Origin: DATMNI01 sp035570275
GTDB lineage: Bacteria > Acidobacteriota > Terriglobia > Bryobacterales > Bryobacteraceae
DNA length: 64,000 bases
Reading direction: 5' to 3'
Assembly: GCA_035570275.1 (NCBI GenBank)
Contig: DATMNI010000217.1
Coordinates: 14,205 to 78,204 of the forward strand
The position numbers and the translations under genes were made by a program. Positions within the stretch are counted from its first letter, which is position 1. Every line of letters begins with the position of its first letter. Of this stretch, positions 13,817 to 22,166 are shown piece after piece. Under the pieces are notes generated by a model, which worked only from the letters and a program-made list of their open reading frames with translations, did not search any database and was not told the origin of the DNA.

Positions 13817-15375
13817 CAGTAAGGTTTCACCTCCACACTGCGGAGCATCAGTTCCATCGCTTTGCCGCGCTCTTCGTCGAGCGTCTGGAGGCGTGCGGCC
13901 TGCTCTTGGGCCCGCGGATCGTGGGCGCGCTGATACATCGCCAGCAGCGTGCTGTTGGCTTGAAAACTGTCGGGGCTGAGAGACAAGGCGCGCGCAATGG
14001 CTGCTTTGGCGTCATCCAGGCGGTCCTGATGCATACGGACATTGGCCAGTTCTGCGTAGGCTTCCGCAAAGGACGGCGCCTGCCGGACGGCCCGTTCGAG
14101 GAAGAGCGCGGCTTCGTCGAAGTTCTGGTTGATGCGGGCGATGCGGCCGAGAAAGTAGGCCGCGCCGGTCTCGGTTTTCGGAACCTTGCTGACGATCTCC
14201 ATTTCGTTGCGGCAGTTATCATAGTCGTCGGCTGCGAAGTAGGCCACACCCAGGGCGAAGTGTCCCCGGGGGTCTTCGGGCCGTGCCGCGATGTAGGTTT
14301 GAAAATACGGGATGGCGCTGGCCGCGTCGCGGGCGTTGAGGACGATGGATCCCATGGCGTGGTTGTAGTCCGGATTGCGTGGGTCCAGCGCCAAGGCCTT
14401 CTCCACGGACTTACGGGCGTCGATCGGCAGTTTCAGTTCGACCAGGATCATGCCGAACAGAAAATGGACTTGCGGATCGGCCGGAGTCAAGTCCCGGGCA
14501 TGCCCCAGGTACCCAAGAGCTCCCTCCAGATCGTGCATGCGGTAGGCTATCCGCGCCAGCTCAAGCAAGTGCCGGGGATTAGCTGGCTCGGCGACGGCCA
14601 GACGTTCCAACGTCCTTCTGGCATCGTTCAAACGGTTCACCTGCTCGTAAGCGATGACGAGCTGCCGGAGCGTCTCGGGCGATGCGGCCCCTCGGAGATC
14701 CAGGGCCTCCACCAGCGTCACCACCACGGTAGCGGCGCGGCCGCCGGTTGCCAGCGCGGGGAGAATCGGCTGGACGTCCGCCTCCGAGAACTCGGCGGCG
14801 CTGGCCAGCCGGCGGGCCGCTTCGGACGCTTCCGGCAGGCGGTTCAGAGCCGCCAGATCGCCGCACCGCAACGCCAGGGCGGGTGGGCGTGCGGCTTCAT
14901 CCTTCGATAGCCGTGCCAGCTCCCGGAGAGAGTCGGCGTACCTTCCTTGCTGCTGGTAAAGCGCAGCCAATGAAAACCGGGCCTCGGGGTCATCCGGCTT
15001 CACCGCCAGTACGTGCTGCCAGGCGGCAGTGGCACAACGCGAACCTTCACCCTGCTGGCGCGGGCTGAGCTGGCAGGAACGGGCCAGATTCTGCCACGCA
15101 GGTGTGAGACCCGGGGCCAAGGCAACGGCACGTTCGAAGTCCTTCCGTGCCTCGGCCAACTGGTTCCGCCGCGCATGGATGACGCCAAGCAAATTCAACA
15201 GGCCGGCGTCCTTGGGGTGTAACTGCAATGCATCCGAGACCAGACGGAACGCCTCCGGAAGGTTGCCGGCCTGGATGAATTCCTGAATGGCGTCCACGGA
15301 GGCGCCGGAAGGCGGGGTCTGGCCGCACAGCGGCAGCATCCCATAGGCGATCAGAACAGCGACGAACTTAGTCAC
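13816..15375 (-). CDS. Exported TPR-repeat protein
   Basis: The 519-aa protein has a signal peptide (MTKFVAVLIAYGMLPLCGQ) and TPR repeats over nearly its whole length. Examples are LPEAFRLVSDALQLHPKDAGLLNLLGV, PDPQVHFLFGMILVELKLPIDARKSVEKAL-like units and FAEAYAELANVRMHQDRLDDAKAAI. It likely acts as a periplasmic or surface scaffold; no enzyme domain is visible. It overlaps the next TPR gene by one base and the two are clearly one operon. The gene lies back-to-tail with the C-terminal half of a TonB-dependent receptor, 99 bases away, and may accompany it. Confidence 0.8.
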   Translation of the reverse strand: MTKFVAVLIAYGMLPLCGQTPPSGASVDAIQEFIQAGNLPEAFRLVSDALQLHPKDAGLLNLLGVIHARRNQLAEARKDFERAVALAPGLTPAWQNLARSCQLSPRQQGEGSRCATAAWQHVLAVKPDDPEARFSLAALYQQQGRYADSLRELARLSKDEAARPPALALRCGDLAALNRLPEASEAARRLASAAEFSEADVQPILPALATGGRAATVVVTLVEALDLRGAASPETLRQLVIAYEQVNRLNDARRTLERLAVAEPANPRHLLELARIAYRMHDLEGALGYLGHARDLTPADPQVHFLFGMILVELKLPIDARKSVEKALALDPRNPDYNHAMGSIVLNARDAASAIPYFQTYIAARPEDPRGHFALGVAYFAADDYDNCRNEMEIVSKVPKTETGAAYFLGRIARINQNFDEAALFLERAVRQAPSFAEAYAELANVRMHQDRLDDAKAAIARALSLSPDSFQANSTLLAMYQRAHDPRAQEQAARLQTLDEERGKAMELMLRSVEVKPY

Positions 15376-15474
15376 CGGAATTTGCGCGTCGGCGCCCTCG
15401 CTTGCGATTGTAACTCGTGCCGGCGCCCGGCGCGACTCCCCGCTGGAGGCCTCTACCGCGCCCCCCGGCCCGCG

Positions 15475-17118
15475 CTAGAACGTGAATCGGCCGACCAACT
15501 GGATATTTCTCGGCTGCGAAACGGTGCCATTCCAGGTTCCGAAATTGGGGCTGGAAGGATCGTTATTAAACGGCGTACAATCGCCAAACGCCTGACCATC
15601 GCAAGTGAAGTAGTGGTTGTTCAGCACATTGAACGCTTCGGCGCGAATCTCGATATGCGCGCGCTCTTTGAAAGTGAATTTCTTCGAGAGCGAGATGTTG
15701 GTATCGCGATACGGCGACCCTCGCACCGAGCTGACGCGCGGACCGGTGCCGAGATTATTCCCGTTGGCGAAATTGGCGCTCGGTTCGAAAGCAGCGGCGC
15801 TGAACGCCGGTTTGTTCACATCGAACGAGCCCCAGGATTGAGTCAGTACGTTTCCGGTGATGGCCGGAATGCACTGCGCCTGAAATTGCCCGGGAACGCC
15901 GCAGACGGTGGAATCGCGGAAGTACAACGGCATTCCCGATGTGAACTTCATGCTGGTTGCCAGGGTCCACCCACCGAAGAGGTGATTGGTGAAGCCAGTG
16001 CCGTTGAACCACTTTTTACCGGCTCCGAGCGGCAGGTCGTAGGTGGCCAGAATCGAGACCGTATTCGGAATGTCGTCCGGGGAAAGCGACTTATTGCGGC
16101 TCCCCTGGAAGGGATTGATCACGCCGCCGATCCCGCCGTAGCCGGCGGTGGCCTGCGTGGTCGAAGAAGCATCGGTAGTGAGCCGGGACCATGTGTAGCT
16201 GGCACCCAGATAGAGGCCGTTCCGGAAGCCCTTTTCCAGCTTTGCCTGGAACGATTGGTAGATCGAGGTGCCCTGGTTTTCGTTCTCTCCGGTCAGCCCT
16301 CCGCAAAACTGCGGGTAGGGCACCAGCGCTTGCGCCACGGTGGGCTTGCAGGTGCCGCCATCGTTCAGGGTCTGGACCCAATTCGAGTAGGGCGCGCTTA
16401 CGCCGAAGAGTGAGGTCTCTCCAGGCTGAAAAACCGTGTTCAGTTTCGTGCTTCCCAGACTGGTAAGGAGCGCGGGGTTCAGAACATTGAGTGGCTGCAT
16501 TTGCGAGGGCAGATGAGTACCCTTGTTGCCAATGTAGGCCACGCTCACGATGCTGCTGTTGCCGATTTTGCGCTCCACTGTCAGGTTCCACTGCTGCGTA
16601 TAAGAAAGGTGGTTGGCATAAGTCGGACGGTAGTTTGGACCATTGGTCCCGTTGTCGGAACTTAGGCTGATGTTAGGCGCCGTACTGTAAGCCGGGAAGC
16701 CCTTGTCCAGGTAGAAGGAGGGCTCATAGCCGCTGGCCGAGCTGCCAAACGAGAGTTGCGGGTTAAAGCCGTCGAGAGACATGCCGCCGCCCCAGCCTGG
16801 GTAAAATGCCTGCGTATAAAAAACGCCATAGCCCGCGCGCACGACGGTCTGGTTGTCCAGGCGGTAAGCCGCGCCCACACGGGGCCCGAAACCGCCGTTG
16901 AACGGAGTCTCCGGGTAACGGACACCGGCACTGGCGGCGCCAAACTTGTTGCCGGCGTAGGCGACGCTCCCGGGCAGATTCCCCGCGCCGGGGTTGGGGG
17001 CAAAGCTGAAGAAAGCCAACTGGTCGCTGGTTTCGTAAGTGGGCGTGAATTTATCCCACCGGAGTCCGTAGTTCAGGGTCAGCTTGGATGTCACCTTCCA
17101 GGTATCGCCGGCATGCAG
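15475..17118 (-). CDS. Oar-like TonB-dependent receptor, C-terminal part (split by frameshift)
   Basis: This frame carries the beta-barrel part of the receptor. It continues DTWKVTSKLTLNYGLRWD, the usual barrel-strand motif right after the KYGAQQLAF block that ends the frame at 17091-19019, and finishes with IRAEAFNVLNNHY and the terminal aromatic VGRFTF typical of outer-membrane barrels. The two frames overlap near 17120 and together make one receptor of about 1,180 residues. A single T missing from the TTT run at 17121-17123 (minus strand) would explain the break. I see no good independent start, though an internal Met-Thr at 17094 exists. Either a recent pseudogene or a sequencing error. 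Confidence 0.75.
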   Translation of the reverse strand: MHAGDTWKVTSKLTLNYGLRWDKFTPTYETSDQLAFFSFAPNPGAGNLPGSVAYAGNKFGAASAGVRYPETPFNGGFGPRVGAAYRLDNQTVVRAGYGVFYTQAFYPGWGGGMSLDGFNPQLSFGSSASGYEPSFYLDKGFPAYSTAPNISLSSDNGTNGPNYRPTYANHLSYTQQWNLTVERKIGNSSIVSVAYIGNKGTHLPSQMQPLNVLNPALLTSLGSTKLNTVFQPGETSLFGVSAPYSNWVQTLNDGGTCKPTVAQALVPYPQFCGGLTGENENQGTSIYQSFQAKLEKGFRNGLYLGASYTWSRLTTDASSTTQATAGYGGIGGVINPFQGSRNKSLSPDDIPNTVSILATYDLPLGAGKKWFNGTGFTNHLFGGWTLATSMKFTSGMPLYFRDSTVCGVPGQFQAQCIPAITGNVLTQSWGSFDVNKPAFSAAAFEPSANFANGNNLGTGPRVSSVRGSPYRDTNISLSKKFTFKERAHIEIRAEAFNVLNNHYFTCDGQAFGDCTPFNNDPSSPNFGTWNGTVSQPRNIQLVGRFTF

Positions 17119-19019
17119 CGAAACGCCAGCTGCTGAGCGCCATATTTGGAGACATTGTGCACCTGCAGGCTGCCGTTGTCGACTGCGCCCACCACCAGGC
17201 TGGCGAAAGCATCGCCGCTGGGGGTGCCGTTCAACGCCGTGGATAACGCCGAGAAGTTCACCGAACCGGCCTCGCCGTTGGCCGACCGGAAAACCTGCGC
17301 CAGATGGCGGTATTCGCCGCCGACGCGTAGCGTATGCGCGCCATGGACCCAGGTGATCAACTCATTGACGATGTGCGAGGGACGGGTGGTTTTGTTCAGG
17401 GTTCCCGCGCCCTGGTTATTGCCCCAACCCGCAAACGTGCTGACGCCATTACCCGAAAAGCCGGCGGAAGGAGAAGCGTTATAGGCGACGGCGTTCGGGA
17501 CTTGAATCGCGGTCGGACTCTGGCCCGTCACCGACCCGTAGCCTTCGTTGCGGTTGCCGTAGCCGTAAGCGAAGTGGCTCAAGAGCGTGGGAGTGAAGAT
17601 GTGATCCCAGTTGAAGCGGTTCACCCAGGCGTCCTCCGGATTGGCGGGACTCGAAGTACAGAGTTGCACGGGTAGCGCACACTGTTGGTTCGGCTGGGTA
17701 TCCTGACGCCAGATGGTTACGAAGAGATGGTCCTTCTCGCCCCAATAATGGTCGATTTTGTACAGATAGTGATTGACGTTGGAGAGAATGCCGTCGGAGA
17801 CGGGCTGGGCCAGGAAGTTGTTGTATGGGCCGGCGCCCGTGGTGGGCGGCAAGAAACTCATCCACTTGAGAGCGATCGGGCTTTGCTCGCTGGACGGAAT
17901 CTGATTGTTCGGGTACGGGGTGCGATTGATGACGCCACTGGTTATGGTCTCCGTCTTGGGATCGTAGATCGGCAGGCCCAAGTCCGAGAAGTTGCCGGTG
18001 CGCTCCTGGGTTGAAGGAATCGAGATCAACGGACGGGTGGCGCCGCCGAGGCTGCGCAGGTACTCCTCGTCGTGGAAGAAATACGTCTTGTGTTTGGGCC
18101 CCCAGACGAAATGCACTTTGGGAATCTTGACCGGACCGCCGATAAAGCCGCCGTATTCGTTTTCGTTATCTTTGGGCCGCTGATCGCCCGGGCCGCGGTT
18201 GTTGGTAAACTGCACCGCGTTGAGGTCTTTGTTCCGGAAATACTCGAACACGCCGCCGTGGAACTGATCGGTGCCGCTCCTCGTCGTGACCATGATCACG
18301 CCGCCGGTGGTGACGCCGTACTGCGGCTCATAGCTCGAGGTGAGCACCCGCACTTCGCTCACCATATCGGGCGTGGTGGGGAAGTCGAAAAACGACACCA
18401 TGCCGCTTTGCGACATAGTGCCTTCCTGCATGCTGGCTCCATCCATCACAGCTTCGTCGCCCATTTTCAGTCCGCCGTTGATGCGGGCATTGAAAGCCTG
18501 CGGGCTGGTCCCGGTATTGACGCCTGGCAGGAAAGTAATAAACTGTACCGCGTTGCGTGGTGTCCCGGCAGCCACCAGCAGCGGCAATTCATTGATCACC
18601 TGGGGCGAGATGCCCTCCTGCCTGGCGCCATTGTCGACGTTCAGTTGTCCGGCTTCCGCCGTGACCTCCACTTTGGTGGTGGCATCGCCAACCTGCAGAC
18701 CCACGTCAAGGCGGATGGGCTGATTGGCAAGCAACTGGATGCCATGCTGAACGTACTCGGTAAACCCCGGAGACGCCACACTCAAGTCGTAAGAGCCGGG
18801 CGCCACACTCGGGAATTCGTAGCGGCCGTCGCTATCGGTTTGGACTGTCGTTTTCAACGACCGCTCTGACTGCGTAAGAGTGACTGTGGCATTTGGCACA
18901 GTCGCGCCCGAAGCGTCGGTGACGCGGCCGCCCACGTTGGCATTTTGACTTTGGCCGAAGGTAGCCGCGGCGAATAACAGCAGAGCGGCGAACGGTTTCA
19001 AGAATATGCGGCTTGGCAT
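17091..19019 (-). CDS. Oar-like TonB-dependent receptor, N-terminal part (split by frameshift)
   Basis: The 642-aa frame has a signal peptide (MPSRIFLKPFAALLLFAAATFGQ), a carboxypeptidase-regulatory-like beta-sandwich (residues 28-110: VGGRVTDASGATVPNATVTL, GRYEFPSVAPGSYDLSV) and a TonB plug domain (about 120-260). Early barrel strands follow, ending at KYGAQQLAF, after which the frame reads 8 unrelated residues and stops. The rest of the barrel continues in another frame at 15475-17118. Oar-like receptors sit in the outer membrane and import or export large substrates using TonB energy. The TPR pair lies downstream. Confidence 0.8.
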   Translation of the reverse strand: MPSRIFLKPFAALLLFAAATFGQSQNANVGGRVTDASGATVPNATVTLTQSERSLKTTVQTDSDGRYEFPSVAPGSYDLSVASPGFTEYVQHGIQLLANQPIRLDVGLQVGDATTKVEVTAEAGQLNVDNGARQEGISPQVINELPLLVAAGTPRNAVQFITFLPGVNTGTSPQAFNARINGGLKMGDEAVMDGASMQEGTMSQSGMVSFFDFPTTPDMVSEVRVLTSSYEPQYGVTTGGVIMVTTRSGTDQFHGGVFEYFRNKDLNAVQFTNNRGPGDQRPKDNENEYGGFIGGPVKIPKVHFVWGPKHKTYFFHDEEYLRSLGGATRPLISIPSTQERTGNFSDLGLPIYDPKTETITSGVINRTPYPNNQIPSSEQSPIALKWMSFLPPTTGAGPYNNFLAQPVSDGILSNVNHYLYKIDHYWGEKDHLFVTIWRQDTQPNQQCALPVQLCTSSPANPEDAWVNRFNWDHIFTPTLLSHFAYGYGNRNEGYGSVTGQSPTAIQVPNAVAYNASPSAGFSGNGVSTFAGWGNNQGAGTLNKTTRPSHIVNELITWVHGAHTLRVGGEYRHLAQVFRSANGEAGSVNFSALSTALNGTPSGDAFASLVVGAVDNGSLQVHNVSKYGAQQLAFRCMPAIPGR

Positions 19020-19312
19020 ATAAGTCTCCGGGTTTTGGACCCTCGCTGAGTTACGAGTAATGGCGGTAACTTGGATCGCCGTTGCTCGTGACCGTTGATG
19101 TCTACATGGGCCGAGCGCCAGACTGTGGACTGGACCGCGCGGCTTGTCATGGAAGCTTTAACGTTATCTGGAAGTGTATGGCTGATTCCAAGACCTGTCA
19201 AGCCATTTGCCAACCCTTTTGATCGAATATGAACATCTCGCGTGCGGCGCAGGAGGCTGGGGGTCGGGGGCTGAGAAACAGATGCCGGATGCCGGTGGCT
19301 GGTGTGCGGGTC

Positions 19313-20902
19313 CTACCAGTCCTTGTCAACTGCCTTTCGCCCCTTCCCTTGTGCCGGTGCCGGAACCTTCGATTCGCGTACAATCTGGTTGGGATCCGTC
19401 TCCTGGGCGCGCCGCGGGTCGGCGCCTGGACGGTCGACAGGTTCGCCGGACGGGGCTGGTGGCGGCGGCCGGCGCATCAGATCCTCCATCAGATCGATAT
19501 TGAACTGCGCGTCCGTCAATGTGGGGTCCAGCGCCAGCGTTTCGCGCCAGAGCATCACGGCGGCCCGCAGCAGGCCAGGTGGACCGAGTGTCCCCATTTG
19601 CAGGGCGTAACGGTAGGTGGCGTTGGCTTGGCCAAACTTGCTTTTGGCCTTGAGCCGCGCCTGTGACGTTGTATGTGCCGCTTGCTCGAAGACGGTGGCC
19701 GCTTCCCGGAACTGCCCGTCGTCGTACAGTGCCAGGGCCAGGTTGAAGCGGACTTCGGAGGCTGCGGGAGCCCACTGGGCCGCTTGTGAAAAGTAGTGCA
19801 CCGCGTCCCGGTGCTGGTGTGACCAAAGGGCCCGGCGGCCCTTCTCCATCCACTCCTCCACCGTTTGAGCCAAAAGGGCCGGTGGCCGCAGCAGCAGCGC
19901 CATCGCTGCTATCGCCACCACCGCCACGGTCGCTTTGCGTTCGGCCAGCCTCGTTTCCAGAACCAGCAGCGCCAGGGCGACGGCCAACAGGTAAGGCCAC
20001 CAGGCGCTCTGGTCGTCGGGACGCGCTGCCACCGGGCGGCCCTTGGGCGCCAGATATTGGCTGTACACCGCCGCGGCGTCGATCCTGGCCCCGTCCAGGT
20101 AGCTCCCTACCGATCGCAAGGTCCGCGCATCGAGCCTGGTTTCGACCGGCCGGCCATGGTACAGGAACGGCGTGCGGTCTGTTTCCGACTGCGGTACCAC
20201 GCCTCCAGTGTTCTCATCGCCCACCCCGATGGCGAGTATGTGGATGCCCCGCCGGGAAGCCTCGCGCGCCGCACCAGCCGGCGCGTGATCGTAGTCTTCG
20301 CCATCGTGGTCTTCGCCATCGTGGTCTTCACCATCGGAGAGCAGCACCAGGTGCTTGCTCTCGCGGTCGAGATCGTCAAACCCCTGTTCCGCGGCGAACC
20401 GGATGGCGTCGCCAAGTTGTGACCCCCCGCGCGTCACCGTGTCCGGCCCGGTAGCTTCCAGCATGTCCTGGAAGAATGCGTAATCCACCGTGAGAGGGCA
20501 TGCCACCGCGGTGTTGCCGGCGAACGCGATCAGCGCCACGCGGTCGCCTTTGAGCTGGGTCAGCAGCTCGGCGATGATCGCTTTGGCCCGGCCCAGGCGG
20601 TTGGGCGCCACGTCATTGGCCAGCATGCTGCGAGAAACGTCGAGCAGAAAAACCAGGTCGCCTGTCTTCGGCGCAGTTGCCCGTGCAGCCGGGCCGACCG
20701 TGACCGGCCGTGCCAGCGCCAGCGTCAGGGAGAGTATGGCGAGCAACAGCATCAAACGCGTCGATTTGCCAGCTGCTCCGGCGGCCCGGTTGCCCCACGC
20801 CGCCTCCGCCCTCCGCCGCCCGGCATCACCGCGCCGGTAGAGCAGGACAAGCACCGGCAGCACCAGCAGCAGCCACAGCGCTTGTGAGTTGGCAAGCCGC
20901 AT
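19313..20902 (-). CDS. VWA-domain membrane protein with TPR tail (BatB/BatC-like fusion)
   Basis: From ATG 20902 the protein has 529 aa. Two N-terminal membrane helices (residues 7-22 and 48-64) precede a von Willebrand factor A domain with an intact MIDAS site (DVSRS, residues 88-92; later TRGGSQLGDAI and SDGED). A third helix pair follows (PYLLAVALALLVLE, VAVVAIAAMALLL), then a TPR region (VRFNLALALYDDGQFREAATVFEQA) and a Pro-rich acidic tail. This combines the layouts of BatB and BatC of the Bat aerotolerance/MoxR-linked systems. An acidic GEDHD repeat follows the third MIDAS Asp. The frame opens at 20944, but the Met at 20902 fits the usual BatA/B N-terminus (MRLANSQALWLLL). No MoxR gene is visible nearby. 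Confidence 0.8.
   Translation of the reverse strand: MRLANSQALWLLLVLPVLVLLYRRGDAGRRRAEAAWGNRAAGAAGKSTRLMLLLAILSLTLALARPVTVGPAARATAPKTGDLVFLLDVSRSMLANDVAPNRLGRAKAIIAELLTQLKGDRVALIAFAGNTAVACPLTVDYAFFQDMLEATGPDTVTRGGSQLGDAIRFAAEQGFDDLDRESKHLVLLSDGEDHDGEDHDGEDYDHAPAGAAREASRRGIHILAIGVGDENTGGVVPQSETDRTPFLYHGRPVETRLDARTLRSVGSYLDGARIDAAAVYSQYLAPKGRPVAARPDDQSAWWPYLLAVALALLVLETRLAERKATVAVVAIAAMALLLRPPALLAQTVEEWMEKGRRALWSHQHRDAVHYFSQAAQWAPAASEVRFNLALALYDDGQFREAATVFEQAAHTTSQARLKAKSKFGQANATYRYALQMGTLGPPGLLRAAVMLWRETLALDPTLTDAQFNIDLMEDLMRRPPPPAPSGEPVDRPGADPRRAQETDPNQIVRESKVPAPAQGKGRKAVDKDW
20291..20335. repeat. 15-bp tandem repeat, three units
   Basis: Three units close to GTGGTCTTCGCCATC lie in frame within the VWA gene and encode the DGEDH/DGEDY repeat. 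Confidence 0.7.
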
Positions 20903-21259
20903 CAGGGCGCGACCGGCTCCATGTTGCACAGACACATGTTGCACACAGTATCATAGACCCGGAGTGGCCACGGCAACAGGCCGGTGAGTTCGAGAGAGAA
21001 TTGCGCGGGAACTTGCCTTCCGCCCGATGGCCTGCCAGAGCAGATAGACCGGCTGGCGTTTACGCTGGGAACCTCCCCGCCTTGCAACGGTCCCATTCCA
21101 GCCACTCAGCTCAGGGGCAAGCTTTCGGCAAGGGATGCGCGGCGGTTCCAACAATTCGACATACCACCGGCGCCGGCACAGAGTGACCTAAGAAGCGCGA
21201 TGGAAGAGCCTTCTTTGTAGCTGTGCCGCGGCGACGCTGCGGTACACTCGTGAGTAGAT
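20903..21259. other. Intergenic region with no recognised gene
   Basis: About 350 bases between the VWA gene and the tRNA. No credible coding frame is seen. Near the VWA start, on the minus strand, TGTGCAACATG occurs twice within 27 bases (about 20924-20947), a possible regulatory direct repeat. The end of the region should hold the tRNA promoter, but no strong box is obvious. Confidence 0.4.
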
Positions 21260-21336
<77 letters not shown>

Positions 21337-21448
21337 TTTATCAATAACTTACGGACCATCACCCCAACAGCGGACGACTGGGCGCCGTTGAGGCGCCTTT
21401 GCAGTAGTAGGCAAGAAAAACAAACGGCCCGCCGATGTTGACGCATCG

Positions 21449-21598
21449 GTGGGGCGGGAGGTCTTCAAGCTGGATTGCGGCTGCGGGCGCACCGTCCAGG
21501 TTCCAACCGAGGCGATCGCCCAGTGTCCCCACTGCGGCGCGCGCCTTCAGATCCAGTGGGACGCGCTGCATGTGGCTTCCCCGGGAGGTGCGCGATGA
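21449..21598 (+). CDS. Possible small zinc-ribbon protein
   Basis: A frame open from about 21392 contains FKLDCGCGRTVQVPTEA followed by IAQCPHCGARLQIQWDA: two cysteine pairs (CGC and CPHC) in a zinc-ribbon arrangement. There is no ATG; GTG at 21449 would give 49 residues but lacks a clear ribosome-binding site. The stop TGA at 21596-21598 overlaps ATG 21595 (ATGA) of a 69-codon frame that shows no protein-like features. The frame starts just after the tRNA. It may be a genuine small protein or the end of a decayed gene. Confidence 0.4.
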   Translation: MGREVFKLDCGCGRTVQVPTEAIAQCPHCGARLQIQWDALHVASPGGAR

Positions 21599-22166
21599 AG
21601 CGCGAAGCCATCTTGCCTCACATTCTCTCCCGGGTCTGCATTTCCCGGTTGTTCCAAGCTTTGCCTGGGATCGAACCGCGCGGACACGATGCGGCTTGGC
21701 GCGCGCCGGCATCGTGGCGCAGTACGTCGGACCTCAATCTCTTGCGCCACGATGGCAGAAGGAACATCGCGGAATCATCCTGGCAAGCTTCGAAGGCAGT
21801 TTGAAAAGCGCAGGGGTTACGGCCTGGGCAACTGGGTGGCTGGAATGGGTGAAAGCGCTAGTTTCCTTTTTTCGGCGGCCCTATTGGCCGCGGTTTGAGC
21901 CGCCTCCCGGCCGGCGTGAGTTTGCTAGTTCCCGCCGCCGTAGCATAGCGCAGGCTCCCCCGCTTACGGGTCGAAAGGCGGATACGCCTAGAGACCTGCC
22001 GGGTGAGGAGAATGCTCCTCCGAAGATCACATGGGAACCGACCCGAGGGCGTACGCCCGAACGGTACGGTAACAGCACGTAACACGCCTTTGATACTTGC
22101 ACGGCCAATGGAAATGATGCACTGTTTACAACAAGTCGTTTTGTGTCCAGCCAAAGGGAGGGGGAT
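21599..22166. other. Unassigned region with several hairpins upstream of the TonB receptor
   Basis: No convincing gene is seen. Within 21977-22058, three short perfect inverted repeats occur: GGCG-GATA-CGCC, GAGGAG-AATG-CTCCTC and the palindrome GGGCGTACGCCC. They lie about 110-190 bases upstream of the next start codon and could form a structured leader or small RNA. I recognise no known riboswitch or RNA family. Confidence 0.35.

Noticed and set aside
21595..21804. 69-codon frame overlapping the zinc-ribbon stop
   Set aside because: The ATGA overlap is suggestive, but the product is Arg/Trp/Ser-rich with no pattern; it is probably non-coding.
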